Below, in pieces: positions 46,201-58,299 of a stretch of 64,000 bases of DNA. The notes below the pieces were generated by a model that was not told the DNA's origin, did no database searches, and saw only the letters and a program-made list of their open reading frames with translations. The DNA comes from Spirodela intermedia (lineage: Eukaryota; Streptophyta; Magnoliopsida; Alismatales; Araceae). A program made the translations under genes and the position numbers. The stretch is taken from NCBI GenBank assembly GCA_902729315.2, contig LR746280.1, forward strand, positions 426,001 to 490,000, written 5' to 3'. Positions within the stretch are counted from its first letter, which is position 1; every line of letters starts with the position of its first letter.

Positions 46201-48476
46201 GGGTTTCGACAAGGAAATGCAGAGAGAAAAAATAACGAAATCATGACAGGTTGGACATTACCTTCAAATTTCACTGTAAATAAGTCTTTTCATTTTACAA
46301 TTTTTGGTGAATCTGAAGCACACATTTGCTCTTTTTCAGCTTATGATTTCCTGGATTCTGATGAGAAGAATTATAATGTGAGAATCTGGTACAACTCAAC
46401 ATTTAAGAATGAATCTGTTTTTCAGAGTCCATTTGGGCAGGTCCGTGTCTCCCGCTCGTTGAATGTGGTACGTACTGTTCTTATAGTACCTTCCTTAATT
46501 TCTTTTCGTCATTTTATTTCAATTAACTTTTCACGTATCATATTTCTTGCTTCCCCAGAGGAAAAAGGGGTAAAAACATGAAAAAAATGGAAACATATTA
46601 ATAGTAGGAACAATGAAGCCTTTTCTCATGAATTCGGATGCGATGATTGAGGAATGAATAGACATTCCCACATAAATTGAGGTATAAGGAACGTGTGCGG
46701 AGAAATAATTAAGCAGGTATTGAATGTTTCTTTTTTGAGTGTGGAGAAAGAGGAAAATTTGAAAACATTACCACCATAAATTTTCTGTGCAGTCATCTAC
46801 GTCAATCTGACTTCAAATGTGTCAAAAAAAAATTACGGAAGGAATTATCTTTTCCTTATTGAATATCTTTCTAATTTCTTCTTACCTTGTTCATCATCCC
46901 TAAATATGTCACTTCTGATTCACGTCCTCTCGTATTCTGTTTCTCGGTTCTCTTTTACATTTAATTTCCCTTATTATTTTCTTAGCACGGCATGCGTATC
47001 TTTATTTTCTGAGTAATTGATGGGATGCCTGATGAGTACGGTCTGCAGATATCTGACGCGTACCTCCGCTACTTGGTGGGCGATGACGTGAATATGAAAC
47101 TCGAGTTCACTAAGGAGATGCCCAAGCCTAAAACACGACTGTCTCTAGATTTTTCCTCTCTTCTTGGCGCTACTTTCTTCAACTGGGTCGTTTCATTCCT
47201 TTTGCCGGTAAGCATGTTCACGACTCTATATCTCTGTAGCTTCTGAATGAAATAACTGAAAAAAATTATAATGTTATTCTTGAAAATTAAAATGTTTTAT
47301 CTAAAAAGTTATAAGGTTTCCCTGAGCCCTTCTACTAGTCCCAGTGTCACTGTTTTCCAATTCCCAGTACACTCGATGCCATTGAATTCTTTTGAGCGTC
47401 TGGAATGAAGAAGTAAACTACTCCTATAAATTCACTACGAGAAAAAAACTAGAGTTTTGTCGAGGGAAGATGTGGAGCTTGACTTGAATATTGATTACTC
47501 TTTTATTAGTCAAGGAAGATATTGATCTCTCGGATACATACGCACATATGGACTCGATAAAATTAATTATATTTGAGAAATTAAATCCTTTAACTTATTT
47601 CACCAATTAAGTATTGGCCATCATATTATGCAAAAAAAATGACTGCATTATGTTCTTTCTGATTTTTTTTCCGGGTCATTCTCAAGTCTTTTTTTGTTCT
47701 GATGCAGGTTTTCTTGACGTATTTAGTTTATGAAAAGCAACACAAACTGAGACTAATGATGAAAATGCATGGACTGGGGGATCGACCTTACTGGGTCATT
47801 TCATATTCTTATTTTCTCGCTTTATCCGTTATTTACATGTTGCTTTTCGTCATATTTGGCTCAGTTATCGGTAAGAGCACTCGCAAAACACTTCTCTGGA
47901 CATAAATTTCAAGCTAGAACACACATGTTTGGCATCCTTATTTTAATCTTTTCTTCCCTTTCCAGGGTTGAAGTTCTTCAGGTTGAACGACTACAGCATA
48001 CAGTTCGTATTCTACTTCCTATTCGTAAACTTGCAGATCGTGCTTGCTTTTCTTGTGGCACCATCCTTTTCAGATGTCAGGACTTCCCAAGGTCCGATTT
48101 GCTCTCCCAATATTCTATGTGAAAATATACGATACACACAGGTAAATTCCTCTTTTATGACTATTTTCTTGTTAAATGGCAGCAATTGCGTACGTATACA
48201 TATTTGGATCCGGGCTATTGGCAGGCTTTCTTTTCGATTCCTTCATCAATGACACCTCCTTCCCAAGTAAGTTAGTTTATAACCGCCTTCTAAGTTTAGT
48301 CTCTTGATTATTCATGTATTGGGGATAAGGAGCTTTGTCTGGCCTAGCTGGGACTACCCAAGCTTAGGGCTCACCGAAAGTTTGAGCAACGGACCCCACG
48401 CTGGATTCCTCTGAAACCCAAGTCCAGCCCATCCTTCCGTGTGAACCTATCTAACACACACAATCACACAGACACA

Positions 48477-48519
<43 letters not shown>

Positions 48520-50123
48520 ACAGAGAATAGACCCTATTGAAGCCAAGACCAAGTCAGGCCTGGCCTCTTCTTCATTCTGCTGTTAATTCGGAAGAACAAG
48601 TGTGACAGAGGCATGTGGTACACTTACCAAGCTGTATCGACGCCTGTACTCCAGCCCGCTTGGAAGCAGAGATAATTATTGTCTTTGAACAAGGTTGGAT
48701 CATATTCCTGACATCTTGACGTTGATGTTGCAGAAATTTGGATCATAGTCATGGAGTTTTTCCCTCCCTTTGCGCTGTATCGCGGTCTTTACGAGTTTGG
48801 GCAGTACGCTTTCTTCGGAGGTTATATGGGAACTTCTGGCATGACGTGGGGAAAACTGAACGACAGCACAAATGGAATGAGAGAGGTCTTGATCATCATC
48901 TTTGTCGAATGGCTCGTCCTGCTCCCCATTGCATACTATGTGGACCAAGTCTCTTCCCTGGGCAACCGAGTGAAGACTCCTCTGTCCTTCTTGAAACACT
49001 TCCGGAAGATCTCCCACTCGTTTCGGGCGTCAAGCCTCGGCAGACAGGGTTCTAAAGTCTTCGTTGAGATGGAGAAGCCTGATGTTATTCAGGAAGTGAG
49101 TAGTCTCCTTTCATTCTCCAATGTTTTTTATTCGCCCCCGTGAACTTACGCAGAGTTTTGTTGGAAATTATCAGAGGGAGGTCGTTCAACAGCTTCTTCT
49201 TGAGCCCAACAGCAACTATGCCGTCGTCTGCAACAACCTCAAGAAGGTGTACCCTGGAAGAGATGGAAACCCAGATAAGCTTGCAGTCCAAGGCATCTCC
49301 CTTGCTTTGCCCGTTGGGGAATGCTTCGGTATGCTCGGCCCAAACGGCGCTGGCAAGACCTCTTTCATTAATATGGTGCGTGGAGATCCCTCTACCCTTC
49401 TTCTCTTCTAGGCCTCTCTCTCTCTCTCTCTGCATTTTGGTTATCATGTTCTTTTGGTGCAAGATGACGCTGAAGTGTTTATCCTTTTGCCAGATGATTG
49501 GACTGACGAAACCCACATCAGGGAATGCATACATCCAGGGATTCGATATAGAGACGGATATGAACAACATCTACACCAGCATGGGCGTCTGCCCACAGCA
49601 CGAGTATGAATCTTCCCCCATTTTCTTGGAAGTCTTTGGAAGATAATCCTACCGTAAACGTTTTGACCTCTGTCCGGTCGGTCCTTGACACACTGCAGTA
49701 TGCTCTGGGAGACGTTGACCGGCAGAGAGCACCTACTGTTCTACGGACGGCTGAAGAACCTCAAGGGCCCTGCGCTGAAGGAGGTGAGCTTATATTCAGA
49801 GTACTTCTCCACAAGCGTGAAGAATCCCAAATGCCGAGGTTTACAGGCCGCAAACGCTGACCTTTGTCCCCCGTGACTTCAGGCCGTCGAGGAGTCTCTG
49901 AAGAGCGTCAACCTGTTCTACGGCGGCGTCGGGGATAAACAAGCAGGGAAATACAGCGGAGGAATGAAGAGGAGACTGAGCGTGGCTATCTCTCTCATCG
50001 GAGATCCCAAGGTGGTGTACATGGATGAGCCCAGCACTGGCCTTGACCCTGCTTCGAGAAATAACCTGTGGAAAGTCGTGAAGGAGGCCAAGAGGAACCG
50101 GGCAATTATTCTCACAAGTAATG

Positions 50124-50172
<49 letters not shown>

Positions 50173-50764
50173 TCTTCCTCCACATGTATACATATATAAA
50201 TATCTTTATCAACATATCCCTTGAATTCCCTCATCTGCTCACGAAGCTGTATCCTTGTCTCAGCACACTCGATGGAAGAGGCGGAAGTCCTGTGTGATAG
50301 ACTCTGCATCTTCGTCGATGGCAGCTTGCAGTGCATAGGGAACCCAAAACAGGTAAATCTCTCTCTCCCTCTCTCTCTCTCTGCCCGCTTCCCGATCAGA
50401 ACTCGGCTTAACCATGCAACTCGCTCTCTCTCTCTCTGTCGCTTCTGGGTTACAGCTGAAGGGGCGCTTCGGCGGCTCCTACGTATTCACGATGACGACG
50501 GCGGTGGAGAACGAGTCGGAAGTGGAGAGGCTGGCCGCGGCGCTCTCCCCCAGCGCTGCCAAGGTCTACCACATCTCCGGCACCCAGCGTTTCGAGATCC
50601 CCAAGCAGGACATCCGCGTAGCCGACGTCTTCCGCGCCGTTGAAGCCGCCAAGTCCCGCATCTCCGTCCAGGCGTGGGGCATCGCCGACACCACCCTCGA
50701 AGACGTCTTCATCAAGGTCGCCCTCTCCGCCCCCCGCTCCTCCTCCTCCTCTCTCCTCACCTGA
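43263..50764 (+). CDS. Half-size ABC transporter, subfamily A, ABCA7-like
   Basis: Seventeen exons: 43263-43361, 44340-44718, 44829-44908, 45010-45157, 46130-46249, 46340-46467, 47049-47207, 47708-47870, 47966-48091, 48183-48266, 48734-49095, 49175-49375, 49494-49603, 49699-49783, 49883-50117, 50264-50352 and 50456-50764. All phases agree, giving 958 aa. It belongs to the plant ABCA3-ABCA12 group. The N-terminus has FYTQANALLRKNVTYQKRN and a first membrane helix. A Cys-rich luminal loop follows (CGCSNVPTNNG, SCPVTVLFTGGNRS). Membrane helices span about residues 355-590. One ATPase domain has Walker A GPNGAGKTSF, YTSMGVCPQHDMLWETLTGREH, signature YSGGMKRRLSVAISL, Walker B VVYMDEPSTGLDP and switch His TTHSMEEAEVL. 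The C-terminus contains WGIADTTLEDVFIKVA. Arabidopsis ABCA9 of this group has been linked to lipid transport into ER; the substrate here is unknown. CT tracts follow several donors. Confidence 0.95.
48477..48511 (+). repeat. (CA)n microsatellite in ABCA7-like intron 10
   Basis: CA repeat of about 35 bases within a comparatively GC-rich insert (about 48330-48680) in an otherwise AT-rich intron. It is one of the few non-GA microsatellites in the window. Confidence 0.85.
50128..50168 (+). repeat. (CT)n microsatellite after an ABCA7-like donor
   Basis: CT tract beginning about ten bases after the donor of intron 15. It is typical of the tracts found near splice sites in this window. Confidence 0.85.
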
Positions 50765-51161
50765 TCAACCGCCCGTTGTTGTCCAATACTTGCTCGAACT
50801 TTGCTCCGATGTATGTAGATTGTACCATACCCTTGAGATGTATGTATAACAGTTTATATGGCCCGAGTCGTCCCTTCCCTCTCGACCAACGAAAGCCGGA
50901 GTACTTAAAAAGGCAACCAACCCCCCAAAACCAGTACCAGCCTTCTTCTCTCTCGTGGCTCCCCCGTCTTCTCTCCCCGTTCATCGCTCCACCCCATTAA
51001 AGCTGCGGCGGTGCCCCACTGGCCCTTCCCGTTAAACAGACGGGTTCACAGCTTCCCCCCACGCCGGCCCTCTCTCTATCTCTCTCGATCGTCATTTCTC
51101 TTCCGGTTGGGCGGCCAGTGAAACCACCCTGTCCTTGCCGAGGAGGGGAGAGAGCAGCTCC

Positions 51162-52829
51162 ATGAAGCTCCTCGCGTCGGTCTCCTTCTTCCTCCTCTTC
51201 CTGTGCGGCGGGGCCCTGTGCCATGCCCACATTGCGGACTTCGACGAGGAGTGGCAGCGCCGCGCCGAGCGGGCCCGGGAGGCCGCCGCCGCCGCCTACC
51301 ACCCTGACCCCGAGTTGGTCAACGATGAGCTCAACGCCCAAGTCAACGAGTACGATCGACAAAGAACTTGGGGTTTACTTTCGTCGTCGTGGGTCGACGG
51401 GGACGTGATGCGTGTTTCTTCTGAATCCGCAGGGCTCTGGCGGGCAACGGGACGACGGGGCGGCGGCAGCTGATGGGGAAGCGCAGGGGAGAGCGGTGCT
51501 TGGCCACCAACCCCATCGACCGGTGCTGGCGGTGCCGCGGGGACTGGGCGCACCACCGCAAGCGGCTTGCCAGGTGCGTGCTGGGTTTCGGCCGGAGGAC
51601 CGTCGGCGGCGTAAGGGGGAGGCTCTACGTGGTGACGGACCCTTCTGACGGAGACTTGGTGGAGCCTAAGCCGGGGACGCTGCGTCACGCGGCGGTGCAG
51701 GAGGAGCCGCTGTGGATCGTCTTCGCCGGCGACATGATCATCAGACTGAACGAGGAGCTGCTCGTGAACAGCCACAAGACCATCGACGGGCGCGGAGCCA
51801 ACGTGCACATCGCCTACGGCGCCGGCATCACGCTGCAATTCGTAGAGAATGTGATCATCCACGGAGTGCACATCCACGACATCAAGGTCGGCGGGGGAGG
51901 GTTCATCAGGGATTCCCCCAACCACTACGGCCTACGGACCAGGAGCGACGGCGACGGCATCTCCATCTTCGGCTCCTCCAACATCTGGATCGACCACGTC
52001 TCCATGTCCAACTGCATGGACGGCCTCATCGATGCCATCAACGCATCCACCGCCATCACCATCTCCAACAATCATTTTACCCATCACAACGAGGTTCCCA
52101 TCATCTCTCCCTCCCTCTCTCTCTCTAAAAGTTCTTCCGACGAATGGAAACTTGGAAGCAAGAGTGCTCAATAGAAGAGACCAGCGACCATATTTCCCCA
52201 TAGCTTCTCTTCTCTATAAAAATCAGAAAACCCTCTTAATCGTCCGAAGAACCGGATCTCAGGTGATGCTCTTCGGCGCGCACGACGAGAACAGTGAGGA
52301 TGCCGTCATGCAGGTGACCGTGGCCTTCAACCATTTTGGGAGGGGCCTCATACAGAGGATGCCGAGGTGCCGGTGGGGCTTCTTCCACGTCCTCAACAAC
52401 GACTACACCCACTGGCAGATGTACGCCGTCGGCGGCAGCCAGCACCCGACCATCGTCAGCCAGGGCAACCGCTACATCGCCCCTGCCGATATCAACGCCA
52501 AGCAGGTGGGCTTCTACTGGCGCCTTCTCCTCCCCTTGCTGGGTGGTTTACAGTCAGACGAGCTGATAAGCTTCCCTTAATGGCGATGGTGGCGTTCTGT
52601 GCAGGTGACGAAGAGGGACTACGCGACGGAGGACCAGTGGAGGCAGTGGACTTGGAGGTCGGAGGGGGACCTGCTGATGAATGGCGCCTTCTTCGTCCAG
52701 TCAGGCCCGCGTCGGCCCCACTTGCGGTTCTCCAACAAGGGTATGATTAAGGCCAAGCCGGGGTCGTTCGCGACGAGGCTGACCCGCTACTCAGGCGCGC
52801 TGACCTGCAAGGTCAATGCCCCTTGCTAA
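51162..52829 (+). CDS. Pectate lyase (polysaccharide lyase family 1)
   Basis: Secreted, calcium-dependent enzyme cleaving demethylated pectin in cell walls. Four exons: 51162-51349, 51433-52093, 52263-52505 and 52605-52829. Phases agree, giving 438 aa, the usual plant length. A signal peptide ([14 protein letters not shown] to CHAHIA) and a short acidic N-terminal region precede the parallel beta-helix. Family blocks are [84 protein letters not shown] with the Ca-binding aspartates, [19 protein letters not shown] with the catalytic arginine region, and [18 protein letters not shown]. The end matches [11 protein letters not shown] degraded copy of the last exon lies at 61738-61966, so this gene's 3' end was part of a duplicated segment. 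Confidence 0.95.
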
Positions 52830-54479
52830 CAGTGGACCTTCCGCTGGGGACATTCATGAACACCCTAATACGATGTTGATGACGATGAGCTGGATTCATT
52901 GATCCAGTATTTGTCAATAAATTTTCATGTTCTTCTCCGAATCTAGGCTGGGTCCGACCGATCCAATTGGATGCCTAATAATAATCTTTATGTTATCAAG
53001 AAATTCGAGCTAGGGTTCTTTAGTCCAAATTTAGCTCGCTATTTTCTTTAAGAAAGAAATTAAGCTAGGTGGGTCAATACTTATGGTTGAGTTTATCGAG
53101 AAGTCAACTGCTCCTTCTCTCCAACCACTGGGTCATTCTATACGAGCCCGCCCAACCAAATTTGGTGGGATACAATTTCTGTTTACCTTTGACAAGTCTT
53201 CCCTCAGATTTTTATCCGCCAACAGTCGCCGCCAATAGTTGTAGAGGTGGGTAAGAAGAGCAGGAAGCTCCCTCGTCTCTTATCCTCTTAAATATCTTCC
53301 TCTCTCTCTCTCTCTCTCTCTCTTATTCTTCTTATTCTTTTATCTGACGTCACTGTCGCATCTTTTATGTCTATCTTATCACCTTTGAACGCTGCTCACG
53401 GTGGCCTCTTCTATGCCAAGAGGTTTCGGCGAATGGGACCTGGATTCCAGGGGACTTTCTATTTCTCGATTGCGTGAGGGATTGGAAACAAGGAATTACG
53501 CAGTGGGAGCAGGGCCTCTTTCTCTCTGTCATAGAATTCGCCGGAGATTAGAATCTGCGGGTTGACATCTGTATAATGGAAGTCGACGTCGATCTGCGAG
53601 TCTATGCGAGATTTGCGAAGGCGAACCTATCCCCTTTTACGTAGTTTATTCTCCATTTTGGTGCTTCTTAGAGTAGAGGGGTTGGTTTCCTATGTTTGTT
53701 ATTATAAGAAAACCGATTTCGCTGATCTGGACGTGTTCATTAATGGCGCAATCCTGGCAGTTTCTCACGAAATCTTTGGCGCCAACGTTATCATGATGCC
53801 ATTGACTTTTGGGTTGTTTTTCTTCTAAACTATGCCCTGCTGGTCCCGGTTATATAATGCTTCCATCTTCCTCTAACATCCCCACTCCTGTTCCTTTGCC
53901 TTACTCTTGCAGAGGGCTCTTGTTATCTTCTCCCAGCTTGGATTTGCTGGGGAGCCAAGTGGTTAGTTTCTCATATTTATGGGTCCTTTTTGTCTCTAAT
54001 TCCGGTACTAGAAAGATGATCACTCTATAGAATCAAATTATGATGGCGGTTCAGTCTAATATCTCGTACCTCACCTTTAGAATCAAAGATCTGACTTTCT
54101 GCCAGATTCTCAGCTCTCTGCTGGGTTTTAGCATCCGGCTGAAGCTTCCTCTTATATTCAGTCAGCTGCATGAGCTGCGTATCAGTGATCTGTTTCGTCG
54201 GTTCCATCTGTTCTCTTTTCCCAAGCCAGGGTTGAATTTTTCGCTAGGTCCCAGGCTTCGTATGGCTCATCCTGGGATTGAATCTATCTCGTAGAGACTC
54301 CTATTCAGAGCATCAGGCTGGTGAATTATAATCCTTTAGGACACGCTTGTCCTTTAATCACCCTCTGTCGCAGACTATTCCTCACTTCGCTCGTCGATCT
54401 CTGCAACACTTTGATAAAATACCTTATCTTTTCACCACCTGCTTACTAATTCTGACGAAATTTTGCTTCCAGATTAGCC
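52830..54479. other. HIR promoter and leader
   Basis: Spacer between pectate lyase and HIR. It has a CT tract at 53301-53322, a TATA-like TATATAA at 53851-53857, and a long 5' leader probably spliced into an acceptor TTCCAG just before the HIR ATG. The whole spacer is duplicated at 61967-63740. Confidence 0.55.
53851..53857 (+). promoter_or_regulatory. TATA-like element of the HIR gene
   Basis: TATATAA follows CCCTGCTGGTCC. The duplicate has TATATAAA at 63099-63106 after the same words, so the element is retained in both copies although the DNA around it has changed. Confidence 0.4.
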
Positions 54480-56225
54480 ATGGGAAATCTGTTGTGCTGT
54501 GTCAAAGTTGACCAGTCCACTGTGGCTATTAGGGAAAGATTCGGAAAGTTTGATGATGTTCTCCAGCCAGGTTGCCACTGCCTACCTTGGTTTCTCGGCA
54601 GCCAGATCGCTGGGCGCCTCACTCTCCGGTTGCAGCAGCTGGATGTGAAATGCGAGACAAAAACTAAGGTTGGTCTCCTCTTTGTACGCTGGTACTAGAT
54701 ATATATACTACACGAATACCCCTCCAGAATTCTCCAGAAATTCTGCCCAAGATGACCGATTTGATCCCTGGGAAGATCATCTCCTCCTCATTTTTCTGCC
54801 CAAGATGAGAAATATCATTTCCTCTCTGTGCTGACACTGGATACATTAAACGTATAGTTATCAGTATGCTCCAGGAAACTTGTATCCACATCTAATTACC
54901 AGTCGTGATGGTCTATTTCATCTCTGGAAAGATCAAAACACTCAGATTTGTTCGTCCATGATGGGCAGTCGTTGATGGTGGAGTTCTTGCAGGACAATGT
55001 GTTCGTCAATGTGGTCGCGTCTATACAATACCGCGCTCTGAGTGACAAAGCAAGCGACGCATTCTACAAATTGAGCAACACGAGAAACCAAATCCAAGCT
55101 TATGTTTTTGACGGTGAGTGCTCTTTGAGTAGATCCTTCAACAGTTGATTACCAGGTAGACATGACTACATTTCCGTGTGGGTGATGGGCGAGAAAAATA
55201 CTCGTACTTTTTCTTCTCCTGCCAGTTATCAGGGCAAGCGTTCCGAAGCTTAATCTGGACGACGCATTCGAGCAGAAGAACGACATAGCCAAGGCAGTGG
55301 AGGATGAACTGGAGAAGGCCATGTCGAACTACGGGTTTGAGATTGTGCAGACGCTCATCGTCGATATAGAGCCAGATGAGCGCGTGAAGCGAGCCATGAA
55401 CGAAATCAATGCTGGTAGTGTGCTCCTCCCCATCCGGTGTTGAATTTATCCCATTTAATGTTTTCGTTTTAATACGTTGATCGGGAGGGATCTTTAACAT
55501 TATTGGTTAGATGTTGTTGTTCTAAAATATATGATGAAATTAAAAAAAATCACCAGTATATCTGACTTATTTGTTGTTCAGACGTGTGATTCTTAGTGTA
55601 TTTCCTTTGTCTTTTTGAGATCATCCATATTTGGGTATCATTCTTTCGTAGCACATTTTTGTTCTGTAGGTAAACGTCATCAACTTTTTGAGAATTTTGT
55701 GAGATTCATCTCGATGATTTTTCTGGCGTTGCCTTATCGATTGATGCAAATGGGAATCGAAGCTTTTCTTTCATTCACACCCTTTTCATCGTCAAACATT
55801 CAACATTAATCATATGAGAAACGTTATAAATACGTTACAACCCCCTCATCCCTCTTCCTCGCTCAGCTCTTAGGCTCAGGATGGCTGCAAACGAGAAGGC
55901 TGAGGCAGAGAAGATCCTACAGATTAAACGGGCGGAGGGGGAGGCTGAGTCCAAGTACCTGGCCGGACTCGGAATTGCTCGCCAGCGCCAGGCGATCGTC
56001 GACGGGCTCAGAGACAGCGTCCTCGGATTCTCTGTCAACGTGCCGGGGACGACGGCCAAGGACGTGATGGACATGGTCTTGGTCACCCAGTACTTCGACA
56101 CCATGAAGGAGATCGGCGCCGCTTCCAAGTCCTCCGCCGTATTCATCCCCCACGGCCCTGGGGCCGTCCACGACGTCGCCACTCAGATCCGCAACGGTCT
56201 CCTCCAAGCTTCTGTGAATCAGTAG
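54480..56225 (+). CDS. HIR: Hypersensitive-induced reaction protein (SPFH/prohibitin-domain)
   Basis: HIR proteins are plasma-membrane raft proteins that oligomerise and associate with NLR receptors such as RPS2 in immune cell death. Four exons: 54480-54668, 54993-55113, 55226-55414 and 55867-56225. They give 285 aa, the standard length. The start [12 protein letters not shown] carries an N-myristoylation glycine and two palmitoylation cysteines. The SPFH domain reads [68 protein letters not shown], and [19 protein letters not shown]. The C-terminal coiled region has [38 protein letters not shown], and [19 protein letters not shown], ending [13 protein letters not shown] second copy of this gene begins at 63741. 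Confidence 0.96.
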
Positions 56226-56399
56226 AATTTCCTTGGCCACAGACGGCGTAGCCTCCGTGGAAGCTGTCGCGCGTCCAATGTGTTAATAAGCAGTAGATAG
56301 TGATTGCTCGAGCCTACGTCAGTCCTTCATACATCGTTAATCTCCCCCGCCATTTACTGTGGTCTTCCTTGTTCTTCGAAGAAGTGTGCTTTTCCAGAA

Positions 56400-56440
<41 letters not shown>

Positions 56441-58299
56441 ATATAAGCGACGAGAATCTTAGACATTACTTCAGGGGATTATATCGTAAAAAATATTTAA
56501 AAAATTATTAATGTAATTTTATATCAGATTTATTATTTATGTGGATCCATTTTTATAATTTTTAATCGGACATTCTGCGGGTCCCTGCTGGAATGGCGAC
56601 CGCGTGCGAAGCCGGGCCACTCCTGTCGAACTGGGGGCTGTCTATTTATAGTCTCAGTCTCTCTGTAAGTTCTTGCTGAAGCGGCCTGCTATCGTGGATC
56701 TCATCTCTCTCTCCCTCTCGCTCAGTCCAAATGGAAGATGAGAAGGTCTTCGTCGATAGGCCGGAGAAGAAAAATTGGCCCTTGTGCCAACCTGGGGCAT
56801 TGGGCCCTTCAGCCGGTCAGGCTGCAACTCGGCCTAGAAGTGGTTTAGTGGGCTGAAGATATCCTTTCATGTCTTTGAAGGAAATTCCGTAATCTAAAAC
56901 CAGTCTGTCCAACATTAACAACTATATTGGGCCATTTGCGTAGCCAAAATACCTTCTGTTCTAACTATCTTTCTCTAATATATTTGATATGATAGATTTT
57001 GATTTCCACTTTATAAGTTTTTCCTATTCTGCTTTGTCTTGGGTCTCTTTATAACTCATTAACTCTAAAATTAATCAAAAAATAAATGCTCGTGTGTAAT
57101 ATGGTCTACTCTAGACTGTATATAATTCATATAGTGGGGGCTATGTGTAGATTCAAAAAGTTAACATTAAATGGTTGCCCAATGAATTATCCATTATTTA
57201 AGAATCACCTCAAGAATGTTTTTTGATTTAAGAGATACAACTCAAGTTTAAAGTTTTGTAGATTCAGATTTGAATGGTGATGTCAACACAAAGAAAAAGC
57301 ATCACTATATATATTTTTACCTTGGGAGGTATTACTAACTCTTTTGACCTATATTAACTTTCCAGGACTCCACCTCAATTCTATTATTCTACCCTATGAT
57401 ATAATCTTGATTTTAGTAGAATTAAGAACCCCTTACATTCCCAAGTTACACAAGTGTGTGACCAATAGACCTAGAATTCCAACCTTAGAGTTATTAGGTT
57501 CTTAGGTCTTCTTGTTGCAAGCACACCACAGGTGCCTCAACTGAGTATGTGATTGCGTTGACGACACATCACATGCGCCTCAACTAGTCCACAAACTACA
57601 AATAGAGGTAGAAATAATGAATAATACGAAACGATTTTACTATAACTTTCAAATCTTATTTTCTATTCACTAAGAGTTGTTGAATTTGTTTAATGATGCT
57701 AGGCTGAAGGAGAAAGCTCTTGAGAGTTGAAGAGATGTCTAGAGCTCCCTTGAAGTAATCAATCTCACCCTTGATTCTTCAAAAGTTGAAATGAGTTGAC
57801 ATAGAGGAAAAATTGTCATTGAAGCAGCATATGTTGCTTGAAAATTATGCTATTCTCTCTTGTCTGATTTTGGGTGAACTACCTTATTTATAGGTAGGAT
57901 GGGCCACTTTCTTTTGGCCCTTATCGAGTCAAATAGTTGAACTAAAATGGGACTTAATGAGCCATGTGCAGATCTAAAAAGTATAAAAAAAGTAATTGTA
58001 AATAATGATCAATTCTTACTCTCTTATTACGGCAAAATATTTAGTAACAACTTTTAGTTCTTAATTCTTCTTAAATCAGCTTTCCATTGAATGGTCTCAC
58101 ACCTATATTTGTTGCTTGTTTTATGATATAAAAATTACATTAGTATGAAAGGTCATACTTTTGAACTTTTCTGCTCTTGAGTGAATATAAAAAAATAGTA
58201 ATATTGTGAAATCAAATATCAAATCAATGTCTTGATAATCCTTTTCTAAGTTTATTTAACTTGACTTGTTGTTTAAATAGCTTCATATATTAAGACTTA
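56226..58299. other. HIR 3' flank and AT-rich spacer
   Basis: A (CT)n tract lies at 56403-56440. The rest is AT-rich with no coding signal. The part from about 57,600 to 57,920 has a plant-LTR-like look (minus-strand TATAAATA near 57,890) but I could not pair it with the LTR-like sequence at 61,382-61,675, so no LTR is called. Confidence 0.45.
56403..56440 (+). repeat. (CT)19 microsatellite downstream of HIR
   Basis: Uninterrupted CT tract about 180 bases after the HIR stop codon, probably in or just past the 3' UTR. Confidence 0.85.

Larger units (their letters stand above)
52545..54760 (+). repeat. Segmental duplication, unit 1 left part
   Basis: From pectate lyase intron 3 through its last exon, the intergenic DNA and HIR exon 1, this stretch matches 61676-64000 in order and orientation. 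Offsets are 9131 bases at the left end and 9261 at the HIR ATG, so the copies differ by small indels. The right end of the match lies beyond the window. Confidence 0.9.

Noticed and set aside
57600-57920. Possible LTR with a TATA box
   Set aside because: No similarity by eye to the LTR-like sequence at 61.4-61.67 kb and no second copy. Left unannotated.
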